In this document: positions 29,822 to 43,561 of the stretch, one piece after another
Layout: every line of letters begins with the position of its first letter
How positions within the stretch are numbered: position 1 is the first letter of the stretch
DNA from: Skeletonema tropicum
Lineage: Eukaryota; Bacillariophyta; Thalassiosirophyceae; Thalassiosirales; Thalassiosiraceae
DNA length: 64,000 nt
Reading direction: 5' to 3'
NCBI GenBank assembly: GCA_037178625.1
Contig: CM074149.1
Span: 1,116,001-1,180,000 of the forward strand
The notes under the pieces: model-generated
The model's input: the letters and a program-made list of their open reading frames with translations, nothing else
Database searches by the model: none
What the model was told of the DNA's origin: nothing
Translations under genes and position numbers: made by a program

Positions 29822-32800
29822 AGTACCTGCCTGCCAGTATTTTTTACTCCTACTAGAGTTAGAGAGGAGTACCCATACGTTCAAGAAAGATATTATGTAC
29901 CGACAGCTCAACCTTTTTATTTTATCTTTTGAAGCAAAAGGGGGAGCTGATCCTCAGCCATCCACTTGAAGTTGGGAAAGCAGAAACTGTCTTTTACGTC
30001 ACTGTGACTTTTACTGATGAAAGGCCTTTCCCTTCTAGAAATCTGAAGAATGTGAATGCCGCTCTGTCTTCTCTTTCTCTCTTTCTTTCAAGTATACCCC
30101 AGCCCTATTTTTCCGTTGAAAATTCAACCGTCAGCAATCGGCTGGATCTTGTGTGTCTATGAATCGTTGAATCTTGTCCACAGCGTAGGCACTACTGCCA
30201 CCATCCAATGCTGTTGGCATGCAGTTGAGCTGGGCAAGGCTTTTTGATGGCAAGAGTTCCGACAGATGTCACTGTGGTCCGAAGTCCGTGCCTCATTCAC
30301 CTCCTTGCTGCAAATCTTGTTGCATGTCAAGCTGAGATAAAATTCAATCTTACTTGTTCTTTAATCTCTAGTTACCGTTGGGGAAGTTGACCCACTTTTC
30401 TCCTCCAATTGTCTCCGGCTCTCTGTGTCAAATGACCTGGGCATTTGCGTGCGGCGTCACTCATGGAGTTGCAGGCCAGCCCTCGTATAGGGGTGAGCCC
30501 GAGGTAGGTGTCCTCGGGGCACGGGAAAGACACGTAATCGCGATCTCACCGTGAACCTGCCATGCTTCAGCCTACCGCTACTAGCACCAGTAGAGATCTC
30601 GAATCAATATTTGTGAAGAAGAAAGCTTCGCATCATAACCCCCCTCGGCAACTAAGACTCCTCGAACACTCCAGCGTGGTTCCAGTGGCAGACCATGCTT
30701 GAGTAATTTGCTCCCATGAGCTTTCCCTGCTTGCATGATGAAGGAAACAGCCTCAAAAACTGCCTGAGGTAGAACATCCTGTGCCTGCGGCCAACCTTAC
30801 CCTTAACCTTTCGTGAGGGGGGAGGTTGCAGTTCCATAATGCAGCGCGATACAATCGTACACAGGATGCTCACCCAAAAGAAGAGCAAGGCTGTAGTTTC
30901 TTCCGTAGCCCGATCCTCATCTGCAGGAAAAGAGAGAGAAATGATACAATGCATGGTTAGTGTTCGCTTGCACTCAGGTTGATCACTCCACTTGTACCTC
31001 AAATACCCAAGGGTGCATCTCATCTTCAAATTTTTAACCTTCTTCCTTTTTCCTTCTTCTGTCGATAAAAGCTAGAAGGTCGCTGTGGGTACCTAGTTTT
31101 TGTGTGCCTGCATCGTAGTTCCTCCCCCCATAGACACCCTTAAGCTGTAATCTTCCATATCCATCTTGCAGGATAGGCCGGTCCCTTGCCTCGCCGAATC
31201 CAAAAACTCCCTGAATACTCCGTTGTAGTCCGTCATCCAAGCTGCCGCAAAGATTGTTTTGACTAGCATTGGACTTGAATCTCTGCCTCAACTCTTCCAG
31301 GCGTCCCATCAAGTCATCGAATCACGGCGGAACACAACATCCCATCCTGATTTGTTCACGCTGCCTTAATCTTCCTTCCTCCCGAAGTAGTGCCCGAACC
31401 CGCCGCCCCGCCCAAGGACGTTTATCTGGACAGCAATGTTTCTAACTGTCACGACGTGTCGAACCGTACATCCCCGTGAAGGAGGAAGATGTGGGTAGTG
31501 TAGACCGGATCATTCCTCATTAACAACTGGAAGCATGGCATTCTCCTTTCGTCATAATCACACTCCCCCCCCGGAAAACAAAATGTATCAGAGTGGCTAC
31601 GTAGTTTGACAGACGCATGGCGCAGTGTCATGAAAGAAGCCACATGTGCCGCCCCGCTCGCTCCTTCGGTACTTGGCTCCTCAGCATTAGTAGTGGGTGA
31701 ACACTACCGACTGCTGGGATATGTCCATCTCCTATCTTCCCATCTATCCTGCCTGCGTAGCCACACGCGCTGAAATATTGTGAATATGATCAAACCCTCC
31801 TCCCGCCAAACCTAACTACAGACCTGCGTTCTTCTGTCACTCTTGAGGGCGCCGACGAAAGAATTACAGAACAGCCTATGTCATCCACACACATGGACGG
31901 AGGGATCACGAAGCGATCCAAACAGGCAAGCCCTGGGGATGTCCGATGTCATCCGATTTCATAGGGCACACCTTCAACTGAACTAGCATCCACCACCGAC
32001 AATTGTTATGGGCGTCTCTCCACAATAGCATACCTCACAGTGCCGCCGCTGGGAGGTTGCAGATGAAGCAAGCGTGGATGGAGTTGTATCTCTTGTAGAT
32101 GGCATTAGAAGAGGATGCATTTCCGTAGCAAGTTATGCCACACAATGTGGTAGCAGAGGAAAGGTTACAAATGAAAGGAGTGTGGTGGAGTGTATCGCCC
32201 GAGTGCACACCTTGAGTCTACTGCTGGCTTTTGAAGCAGACGAAACTCCGTAGCAAGTCATGACACACAACTCCAAGCTGTGTGTCAGCCTTCGCTTCCT
32301 CATCGCGTCGCAGCATGCACAACATATCGCTGTTCCAAACAGCATGCGATCACTGGAGATGTAGCGGAATACTTGACTGAGTGCCTGCCCTACCTCACCA
32401 CTGACACCAAGAGACCATGTAGCTTCGGCATTTAGTCAGTCGTCCACAAGCTTCTCCATTGTGCGAGAGCTTCCGTCCAGGTCTGACGTCCCTATAAGAG
32501 TAATCGTCAGCCTCCACTGCTTCCTAAGATGTCAACTCAAAACAGGATTGGTCCCAATATGTTCCGAATAACAGTAGTTTATGAACATCCCAGAATAAGA
32601 CGTCTAATCAACTACTGACGAGGATCTTATTGCGTCACCCAAACACCGCAGGTGACTCCCCCCCGGTATCCCAACTAACACCTAACCTCGACTATCATAC
32701 CCTCACTACATTACTCCTGATTGATCTTGAGATAGTGCTATCTCCGTGCTAGATAAACCATGCAGTTCCAAACCGCATGATGTCATCTGAGATTCAGTCG

Positions 32801-34135
32801 CAATAATCAGTTCCATACACAAGAAGAAGGCCCGCTACTAGCTGTAGGGGGCAGTAGTGAGACCCCGGAGAAGATGGACCTCTCATCATCTTGTATACGG
32901 AAGCACATGGTAGACTTGTATCAAGGAAGCAGCAAGTAACTGGGAGTAAGCATATGGTCGTCAGCAGCATCTTCCCCCGAAGATAGGTAAGCAGGCGTAG
33001 GCAACCCTCTCACTATGTGACCGGGTTGTTGCTTCCGTGGAGGAGAGATTGGTAGGGCAACTGCTGAAGAACTCGTTGGCAGATGCATATGACGTATTGG
33101 AAGGGTAGGCATGCTTAGCAGCACATGTGGCACCGATGGTCCCAGTAGGAAGGAAAGGGCCTCGGTTTCACATCGATACACAAAATCCATCAACCGTCCC
33201 CCAATCAGCGAAAAATATGTCAGCACTATCTTCCACAAAGGATAGACCGTGCCCAGCCGCTCCTAATATACAGATTGGCTTGAGAACTATCCGACAATGA
33301 CTAACACTCCAGCTCGATGGGGAACTTCCGCAGACGATGCCCCCTAGCGGCATCTGGTCTCCCCAAAAATTATGAAATATGTATTTGACTGATTGATGAA
33401 CACGACCGTCTTGTATCACACATCGATCGATACAACATCCATCATCCGTCCCCCATCAGCAAAAGTTGATGGTGGTACACCCCCAGCGTAGCAAATTGCT
33501 AGAAGGCGTTCACGTCCTTCACCAACCTACCCCCCCGGAAAATAATAATATCCGTAGAGTAGACGTCCCCTGCCCATGCCGATCGAAAACGAGCAGAGAA
33601 GAGCTGCTGGAGGGGTCCTACGCTCAGGAACCCCCCCGGACCAACACGCACCTTGTGCGACAACCTAATATACACTCCAACCCACCATCCGCATCATCGT
33701 AGAGAGTTGTGAGGGTGGGAAGGGGAAAAAGACATACAAAACCCGTGAACGTTGACTCTAAAGAAGTTCACCAAACTTTAAAATTTAATAAGCTGCTTGG
33801 AAAATGCGTTGTGGAGTCTTGATCGGGTCCTCCTTACTAACCAAATTCCAAGCGTCTCTCTCCCATTCAAATGTTCAGTGTTGCCATCGCACCTGCGTGT
33901 TGATAAAGCAAAGAGTGACCTCGCAACCAGCTTCCTTTCACTTTGGTTTGGTACGCCTTTCTCACTCCGTCATTTGAATACAAATCTTTCTGGATCTGAC
34001 GTCGTTCTTCTTTGAAAGCCGCTCGCTTCTCAGATGTTGTCTGCTCGTCCGTTCAATCCTTACTACTGGCGGACCCTCTTCACTGATGTGACGATCGCCC
34101 GAATGCCGTTACTTGCGTTCGAACAACTTCGAATG
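29822..34135. other. Spacer between the inverted-duplication arms
   Basis: 4.3 kb without a convincing gene. Minus-strand frames 30652-31029 and 31034-31312 (RNYDAGTQKLGTHSDLLAF) are not recognised. Old internal duplications are visible. About 32050-32147 and 32158-32275 share TCCGTAGCAAGT and ACACAA. About 33165-33215 and 33410-33470 share ACATCGAT, ATCCATCA and CCGTCCCCC. Runs of C and G are frequent. It is probably ancient, decayed mobile DNA plus 5' flanks of the two divergent STAND copies. Confidence 0.5.
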
Positions 34136-34373
34136 TATTCTTCGAGCTCGAACTTGAGAACTCTTGAATTTGTGAGACACAGGCACATCATCGTGCGTGG
34201 TCGGTAAAAGTATTAACATGCAACATAGAGTTTACCGTAGCACAGAAGAACCTAAAGCCCAACACACAATCACAATGTAAATAGTTCTCAAGCTACAAGA
34301 GGCTTGCCATGACGTGGGTGGGCACCGTGACACACGGTGACACCATAAATTATATTGATAAAGGAATATCATC

Positions 34374-37300
34374 ATGAGCAAAAAACTACACTTGGCCGCT
34401 GCATCCAAGGACAACAATGCAACCCATCTCGTGCCACTGCGCACATGGATGGACAATGAGACAACATTTAGTCACAAAGAATGCATTGTGCGAAAGTTGA
34501 CGATTGCATATGGTATATTGGAGCTCTTCCTACGCTACTGCAACACTACTACACCAACAACGAAGAGGTGTATCGATGATAAAGATGATGGGTGTTGTGA
34601 GGAGGAAGGGAGTGCGCCATCATTAGCAGAGGAGATATTAACCATTGACAATTATACAATTCATACTTCCAACGATTCACCTTCACCACGCCATCAACAT
34701 CATCAGCAACTACAACAGAAGAGGTGGGATGACATTACAGGAGTCACAATGACATCACCCGCCTTATCATTAACCATTGAAGAGCCAGCCTATCTCACTT
34801 TATTTGAAGAGGAAGAGAGTGCTGCTGCTGGTCGACGGTTGGGACGATATTTGGAGGTGGAGCACTTGACCATGCAAGGAAAAGATTTGACAGCGGAAAA
34901 TAGTATGGCTGGGAGTGCATCATCGTCAGCGGAATATGTTGTGACTACGGCAAAAAGAGTATCACTAGAGAAGTGATGGGACTTTGGGGACGGAACGTTG
35001 TAATGCGGTGTCTCAAGAAGATTGTAATGGTGCAAATAATGAAAGCAACAATAACGAACAAAGGGGGACCAATACTACCAGCCGTGGGTATTATGCAGTG
35101 GCAAAACTACTCTATGAGCTATTTGTAAATGAAGCCTTTAATGGAAGATTCTCCACTTGCTGTGTTAAAATTGGCAACGACCATAATTGATTCAACCACG
35201 GACAAGAATTTAAGTGTTGAGGAGCCTGTTTGTAAAAAGATGAAATCTTCTCATCATCATCAATGAAATCAAGTCAGCATGGGATGAAAGTCATCTGCAA
35301 TAAAAAGAGATCTACTCCCATTCCAAATTCCATGTGTTGTCCGTATGCAATCGTTGGGTATCCCTGCATCAATATGTCGTATGGTTCAAAATCTTTTGGA
35401 GGCTGCATTGTCCACTAGTACCTCGACTGGGGGGAATGATGACAAAGGTGGATCATCCTCGCATCATCATCGTGAATCATCGTCATCTCGTTATCAGGAT
35501 GCGTACATGTCATTGAGAGAGGTGGTTCAAGATTTACATTTGTTGTTGCTCGATCCAGATCGGTTTGCGTTTGATACGGAAATACAGCAGCAGCAGCAAC
35601 AGGGCATGGTATCGGTACAACCGCAAGGCACTGTGTCAGTACAACATCAGGGCACGGTATCAGTACAACAACAAGGCAGCACTACAGACGAAACAAAAAG
35701 CAGCAGCAGCAGCCCCATACAACTCCGCTACCGAAAAGACAAACTCTACGGACGAGACAAACAAGAAACACTCATCACCGATGCATTCTGTCGAGTCTCC
35801 CGTGGGAAAAGCGAGGCATTCTTCATTGGTGGCTTTTCCGGATGTGGCAAGACCATGTTGGTCAATACTCTACGAGCTCGTGTGAATTGTGTGGGTGGGT
35901 ATGTGATACAGTACAAATTTGATGCATTATTGAGTCAGGAGGAACAAAGTCTTTCGGGGGTTATTTCGGCATTGAATCAATTGTGTGTCATGTTGAAGGA
36001 ACGGAGTAGTAGTGGAAATTTGGTCAAGATTGGGAAGATGATTGGTGAGGAGTTTGGTGTGGATGGTATGGCGTTGTTGGTGAGGATATTGCCAAATGTT
36101 GGTGAGCTTCTTTTGAATAATGAATTTAGTAGTTTGGGAGGAGTAACAGTGGTGGAAGATGATGGGGGTGGGGATACAATGAATGCTCGTAGTGTTGGGT
36201 TTACGCTCTTGAGGTTCTTGAGATTGGTGTCGAGTCGGAAGCACCCAATCATGGTAAGTCATTTTTGATGAATTTGCCATTTATCTCATACTCACTCAAC
36301 TTGTTGAAGAAGGAAAAAGCTCACTCGCTTCAATTCTGCAGCTCTTTTTGGACGACTTGCAATGGGCAGATGGGCAGGCACTGGATGTAATTCACACGTT
36401 TCTCTCTGACACAATGGGAAGTTGCATCTTCTTCGTCGGTACATACAGAGACAATGAAGTGGATAGCAACCATCCCATTTTCGATTTGATGGACAAACTG
36501 GAGACTAGCCACGTCCCAACGAGCAAAGTATCTCTCGCCGGATTGGACCGAGAGGATCTTAACACAATGATATCCGATGCCTTGTGTCTCTATCCACGCA
36601 TATGCAACTCCTTGTCAAATGTTGTAATGAAAAAGACCAACGGCAGCCCATTCTTCGTTTTAGAATTCATGAAATCGCTAAAAGATCGTGGGTTGCTGCA
36701 ATACAACTTTCATCAGAGGAGGTGGGTTTGGGATGAAGAGTTGATACGTGCAGAGAAAATCACTGATAATGTCATGCACCTTTTATCGTACGAAATGAAT
36801 GGGTTGTCCGATGAGATGAAATTGCTGCTAAAAGTCATGGCTTGCTTTGGTACGTGCACGAATGAGACGGTGATTGACTACTTAGGTGAGTGTGACGAGT
36901 ATGCTGGGGTTCGGGAAGGGTTGAAGAGAGCGGTTGGTGGTGGATTCGTAGTAAGGAATCAAGAAGGAGACTTTAAGTTTGTGCATGATAAGGTTCGAGA
37001 GGCAGCCTATAATCTCATTCCTGAAAGTGACAAGAAAGAGGTATGTTTGTGCCTTGCGCTGTTGTCAAATGTCACTGTGTTTACTGTTTGTTGTACGATT
37101 TGTCCTCTAGTCGTTGAGCTCATGCGCCGCTTTGAAATGTCCATCGCTTGCCCTGAATTGTTTCACAATTCTTTTGATACACAGTTCCACTACAAGTTGG
37201 GCAAAGAATTACACTCGGTAACCTGAAGGAAAGGATGTAGGTGACAAAATACTTCTCATCGCTAGCCAAATATATCATGGCAAAGAGTTCATTCTAAAGA

Positions 37301-39150
37301 ACGATGAGATACGTATCCCAATTGTGAAGCTGAACATGGCTGCCGGGAAGAAGTCCATGGAGAGCTGTCGTCATAAAACGGCTTACTCATACCTTGAAGC
37401 CGCTTCGTCATTACTTCCAGACAATTGTTGGGAAAGTTATTATGACATCTCTCTCCAGCTTTATTTCATGATGGCGAGTGCTGCTAACTCGTCTTGCAAG
37501 TACGATGACGCAGAGATCATTTTGGAACGGATATTGAAAGAAGCTCGCTGCATAGACGACAAGCTGCCGTCGTACTTTTTGCTTACTCAAAGTAAGTGTG
37601 TTATCTTTTCATGTTTCTTTCTCAATCTTGACCTGGTCACTTCGTGAGTTTATGAAGGCACTAACGAACACATCAATTGTGCATTCCTCCAGTATTCCCC
37701 GCTCAAGGTAATCCAAACAAGGCTGTCGCTACATGTAAGGCTGTCTTGACTCAACTTGGGGAGACAGTGCCGGAAACAGTCACGACAGAGATGGTTGGAG
37801 CTATGATCCCAGAAACATTAAACATGTACTCGGAAATCTATGGCAATGATTGGCTCGAGAAGAAGATGGAAGATAAAACGCTCTGCAACATTGTCAAATT
37901 TTACTCTTCAATGGTGTTTGCTGCTTACTTCTGCAAGGCCGCACATCTGGTTGCGTACTTTATCTGCAAGGTGGTTCAATTGAGCTTGCAAAATGGGGTG
38001 TGCAAACATACCTCACTAGCCTTTCTTCTGATATCGGATATTATTTCCCGCGACGGCAATAATGTGGCATTAGCTCAGTAAGTGGTCAAGATATTCCATT
38101 AGCTTGTGTGTTTATCCTGTGTCAATTTCTCATCCTAATATTTTTCACAGTGGTATAGCACATAACGCCATGGCATTGTCGAAGAAATTCAATATATCTG
38201 ATCAATTGGCAGAACATCAGCTTATCTTCACCCATACGGTAGGGCATCTCGAATGCTTCCACAAGGGTATACACAGGCTTCGTGGGGCATTTGAATCGGC
38301 ATTATCGAGTGGAAACGCAAATATGGGCTTCGTATGTGCATTGCAATCCTTGATCTTTTCTATTACCAGCGGTGAAAGAGAGTTGACCTTGTTACTGAAA
38401 GAGATAGATTACTACCTCCATCTTTTGCAAACGTATAAGAGTGAGACGACGAGGAACATGTTGCTGAACTCTCGGGAGACAGTCTCTTTATTGATTGACA
38501 AAGGAGAAGCAACTAGCATTGAAGCAAAAGGCTCTGGGAATGTGGATGACACTGCAAATCTCCAAGTGTACTATTTTCATCGAGCATTCCAAAGTTTTTG
38601 GCTAGGTTTCAGAGAGAGATGCTATCACTTTGCTCAGAAATGTTTTATTGAATTCCCACCGCCAGGACGTTTATATGGAACACAAATCAGATTTTACCAC
38701 GGGCTTAATTTACTTGATATGCTCAAGAAGAAATCAAACCCCCCCAAGCGAAAAGAAGTTAAAGAAGTTATTGCATTGATGAAGATTGCAGTATCGCACG
38801 CGGATTCGAATTTCAGGAACAAACTCGAGCTGTTGGAGGCTGAGAAGCATGGGCTTGACGCCCGTCATAGCCAAGCTGTGAAATTGTATGATGCTGCCAT
38901 AGCATCAGCGAAGAACGCAAAATTCATACATGAGCAGGGTTTGGCTTGTGAAAAGGCAGGATTCTACTACAAAAAGATAAGAGACATACGAAATGCATTA
39001 GATTACTTTCAACAGGCTCGTGCTTGTTACGAAGAGTGGGGCTCGAGAGTGAAAGTCGAAGCTATTCAGAGCGAAATTGATGGCCTAAATGTGGACGGTG
39101 TCTCACTTGATGCCACAAAAGCAGTCGGTATTCATACTCTGCACGCTTGA
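34374..39150 (+). pseudogene. STAND-type ATPase, decayed right-arm copy
   Basis: Starts with the same MSKKLHLAAASKDNN as the left gene and has the same exon order and introns (for example about 36253-36341). It carries several disruptions: a stop after RVSLEK at about 34974 from an indel (left reads SLENDG), a frame break near 35160-35190, a deletion/rearrangement around 35260-35300, and an extra base giving CACTCGGTAACCTGA at about 37222 that stops exon 3. The C-terminus differs (GLNVDGVSLDATKAVG instead of GLNVYYHFT). The ATPase block with Walker A GFSGCGKT and LFLDDLQWADG is still open over 35345-36256 and 36342-37226, so partial proteins could still be made. It is the diverging copy of a recently duplicated gene. 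Confidence 0.85.
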
Positions 39151-39910
39151 CCTTACTTGATCGTGAGAATAGCCCGTCGCTTTTGTGTTTGATAGGGAAA
39201 CAAGGGAAAAACTCCTTCTACTCGAGAGTCGAGAGGAATCTATTACTATTATCAGTAGCATCACTATCGGCCACTCTCTAAGAGGTAGAGACGACGGAAG
39301 AAGCAGAAGCTACGACTTGATATAGGTCAAGCTTAGATGATGACAATTGGCAATGGATCGAGGGACATCTCAACTGCTGACCTAGAGGCCTACGCGCACC
39401 AAATAAGTATGTAAGTGACCTTAAACAATCATATGTTAGCGCTTTGGTAACTGAAAATAAAAACGACTTGGACAAGGATGTAGTTTGCTGAAGCATGCTA
39501 ACAAATTGATTGGAAATCGTATTAAAATGCTATCTAAGGGCAATAAGGTAAAGTATGAGTACTTATGGGTAAAAATTTCTCTAAATACAAAATAGAGACA
39601 TTACATGACTGTGTCACTCTTACGTGCGAACTCCCAAATGGAGTGGTGAAGGTGGCCCTAAAGGATTTTTTGATCGGAGGTCGGCAACGGCATCTGTAAC
39701 GTAATTTACGAAATTCGGCCACTAAAACGCAATTTAGTAGGTCGGCACTAATCCCGTAATGCTAGTAAAAAATGACACGGTTCATTACACAAATTTGCTT
39801 GACTCTTGACTTGCACTTTGCCTTTGCTTTGATTTGCACTCAGAGCTCAGAGGCACTCTAGTTTGTACGTAGCTTGTAGCTGTTATCATCTTGTCCATAG
39901 CGTGAAAGTA
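39151..39910. other. Intergenic between STAND pseudogene and RAP copy 3
   Basis: No gene. It contains the unoccupied target of the MULE-like element (about 39808-39842) and about 110 bp absent from the left arm (about 39640-39760). Confidence 0.5.
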
Positions 39911-42485
39911 ATGATGTGGCGACGACATCACTTGAGACGGTCGGCGGTGGTGCAGCAGTTACCACGCAGGCGTTGCTTTGGACCTTCATTGCCATCGGCT
40001 GCTGCTACTATTGCTTGTCGGTCGAACGGCGGAGGACACAATTTTTTCTACTCAACATGTGTCAGCAAAACATCAGCAGCTATTTTTGGGAGCAGCCACT
40101 TACAATATTGGCTACAAACTATACAAAACAAAGAGAGAACATGTGATTATTCTCTTCAATCAGCTGCAAGATTCTCTACGAATAAAAAGCCGCCTCCTAG
40201 ATTCAGTGATGACAGCAATATCGACGAATTGGTTCAAATTGCTCACGACAATCTTGATGTCATGACTCCAATGGCAACTGCTGCGCTGTGGAACAAAATA
40301 TCCAGGCAAATGAACAGTAGGGACGGACGATCTCATCATCACCGCGGTGCTAGAAAGGGTGACAGTCGACAGAATACAAAACAGATTGATGTCATCTTTC
40401 AACACACGATCAATAAGCTGGGAGAATTCAGCATGAGGGAGCTAACCCAAACAATCTTCAGTATGTCAAAGATCACAGCGGCGTTACAAAAGCAAGGGAA
40501 GAGACGAGGAGGGGAGGCTGGGCACAAACGCAAACTACAGGAGCTGCTACTGAACAGAGATATGACACCTAAAGAGGACGTGTTTCGATTGTTTGCTGGC
40601 TGGTCGATGGACAAACTCGGTCAATTTGATGCACGTCATCTATCAAATTTAGCGTACGCATATGCTCTGATTAGATACGTACCAGAGTTTAAGAATGGGA
40701 GTGATTTGTTCGATCATATTGCGACAGAAGCAGTAGGAATAAGAAAAGAATTCAATGCGCAAGACATTTCCAATATGGTTTGGGCATATGCAACAGTAGG
40801 CAAACCGCATGATGCCCTTTTTGAGGCGATGGGAGATGAAATTATTGCAACGAAGAATTTGAAAGAGTTCAAACCACAGCATCTTTCCAATATAGTTTGG
40901 GCATATGCTACCACAGGCATCAATCATCCAACACTATTTGAGGCCGTGGCCAGGCATACTGTTCAATCTGGTAGCTTGGATCGATTCAAACCACAAGAAG
41001 TTGCAAACACAGTTTGGGCATATGCTACTGCAGGCATCAATCATCCAAGGCTGTTTGAGAAAACGGCCAATCAGATTGTCAAATCTGACAACTTGAATCG
41101 ATTTAACCCGCAGAATCTTGCCAACACAGTTTGGGCATACGCTACTGCAGGCATTAATCATCCAACACTGTTCGCGAAGGTGGCGAGTCACATTGTTGAA
41201 TCGAATTCCTTGGATCGATTCAAACCACAAGCACTTACCAACACAGTGTGGGCATATGCTACTGCAGACATCAATCATCCACAACTGTTTCAGAAGGTGG
41301 CTAATCACATTGTTGAATCGAGCTCCTTGGATCAATTCAAACCACAGAATCTTGCCAATACAGTTTGGGCATATGCTACTGCAGGCATCAATCATCCAAG
41401 GCTGTTTGAGAAAACGGCCAGTCATAGTTGTTCAATCTGACATCATCAATCGATTCAAACCGCAAGACGTTTCCAACACAGTGTGGGCGTACGCCACTGC
41501 AGGCATCAATCATTCAACACTATTTGAGGCGGTGGCCAGTCATATTGTTCAATCTGGTAGCTTGGATCGATTCAACCCACAAGCACTTGCCAATACAGTG
41601 TGGGCGTACGCTACTGCAGGCATCAATCACCCAAGACTATTTGAGGCAGCGACCAATCACATTGTTGAGTCAGACAGCTTGAATCGATTCAAACCACAGA
41701 ATCTTGCCAACACAGTGTGGGCATACGCTACTGCTGGCATCAATCATCCAAGGCTGTTTTAGAAAGTTGTCAAGGCTGCTATCAAATGTAAAGAAGAATT
41801 CATCTCCCAAGAAATTGCCAATCTGCTCTGGGCATATGCGACGATGGGCACCACGGACAAGCAGCTCTTCTCGACATTTGTGTCAACTGCTGCAAAATCG
41901 ATAGACTCTTGCGACAATCAAAATCTTGCCAACATTTCGTGGGCGTACACAGTAGCTGATGTTGATGCTCCTACATTCTTCAATGATGTATTTATCAATA
42001 AGTGTGTCATTAAGAGAGACGGATTTGAGGCTGAAGCACTCTTTCAGCTATATCAGTGGCATTTGTGGCAAACAAAGGAGAAGTCAAATGCTGGCTTACC
42101 GCACGATCTCTGTGATAGAACCTACAAAGCGTTCATCTCCAGAGTTCCGACAGTATCAAAGCTCCAAGACGATGTAGTCTCACAATTATCAACCATCGGC
42201 CTTGATCCACAAGAAGAAGTACTCATGGGCAGTGGCTATCGCATAGACGCCTTGGTGGAGGTGAATGGAAAGACTATCGGCGTCGAAGTAGACGGTCCAC
42301 ATCATTTCATCGGTAAGAGTAGATCTCCAATGGGCAGCACAATTCTGAAGAGGAGGCAAGTTCCAGCAATCGATGGGATAGAGCTTGTATCAATACCATA
42401 TTGGGAGTGGAATAAGCTTGGCAAGAGTCAGACAAAGAAGCAAGAGTATCTAAGGAAGTTGCTAGGTTTTGGGGAAGACAACTGA
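39911..42485 (+). pseudogene. RAP-domain/OPR-like protein (copy 3), frameshift and stop
   Basis: ATG at 39911 gives the same presequence as copy 2 (MMWRRHHLRRS). About 12 repeats with the NTVWAYATAGINHP core follow. One extra base around 41427 (CAGTCATAGTTGTTC where homologues read AGTCATATTGTTC) shifts the frame, and a TAG at about 41759-41761 follows GINHPRLF. The rest, including the RAP domain (GSGYRIDALVEVNGKTIGVE, DGPHHFI), stays open to 42485. Repeat number and order differ from copy 2 although flanks match, so repeats were gained or lost after duplication. Confidence 0.85.
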
Positions 42486-42532
42486 CAATGATAGCTAACG
42501 AAATCTGCACATCAAAAGTTTGAAGGGGATTG

Positions 42533-43561
42533 GGGATTGGCGCAACCCACACGTCTGTTGATGCGCAGCGGCCATCTTGTTGTAGTGTTGATGCTGCTCC
42601 TTCACTTTCCCATGTCCGAATCGGAATTCGTAACATTGTTGTTTTGGAGATAGATCATGATGCAATCGACTACAGCTTGAGTGGTCGACATATTGAGATG
42701 GACATCTTTATTGTGGATGATATAAAAGATATCCGTCTCAAAAAGTCCGCCAGGCAGTTTGTGTCATCCGTCTCTTCGTCAGGGTGTATGTCTTTGTTCT
42801 ATCTTCACAACCTTTCTAGGAGTATCCCTGATACAACAGCTTCTGCTTGACTTGGGAGTACGATGTGCTCTACCCATGAACAAGGCTCTATCTTTGACGA
42901 TAATGAAGAAGATTCTGCTGCATTGACTACGCTCTCGTGCAGCAGCATCTCATGCAAGTACAGATCAGAAAGCAAAAGATTTATCGATTTGTGCAGTATG
43001 CCACCGCAGGCAGGCGCCTATTCTCAAAAAGTCACGACAGAAATGGTACTTGAAATTACATTTCCAAAGTGTTCGTTTCAATTAAAGCAAGTAACAAATG
43101 GAGGAGGAAGCTTGTATTCCTATAAGTATGATTTATTGGACATTTCGACTCTACTTACAATGGAACACGGAGTTTCCTTCTTTGCTTTTCCACATATATA
43201 TCACAGCAAAGCAAGTTGATTAGTCAAGTCTTTGAGCCATACTTTGTGCATTGCACAAAGTATGGCTATACTGCGAACGTCCTGTTTGAATGGCAGCGGG
43301 TATACGTGACAAAAACTTTGCCATCGGCTCGTTCTACCGCTCCAAGATATGACAACAATGCAGCGCATTTAAAGTGGCAGTTTTGTTTCTGAGAGACAAC
43401 ATTTATTCACATCAAGCAACTGCGTCCATATTTGGTTTAACGGGAGGAGGTTGTGTGTTTGGGGTCCCAAAGCTACTGCAGACGCAACAATTCAACACAA
43501 AGTTAACTTCATCAAATCAGACCTGATCGTCAGGATGCAATAGCGTTAGATTATTGTGCAA
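42533..43561. other. Intergenic with a perfect 33 bp hairpin
   Basis: Two plus-strand frames (42530-42850 and 42863-43219) have no recognisable motif. At 43235-43267 the sequence AGCCATACTTTGTGCA is followed by one T and its exact reverse complement. Confidence 0.45.

Larger units (their letters stand above)
34136..42532 (+). repeat. Right arm of the large inverted duplication
   Basis: Reverse-complement homologue of 17782-29821 without the MULE insertion. It carries the STAND pseudogene and RAP copy 3 on the plus strand. Confidence 0.88.

Noticed and set aside
30460..30560. Structured RNA gene
   Set aside because: GC-rich segment with several short complementary blocks, but no conserved pol III boxes or known RNA motif could be identified.
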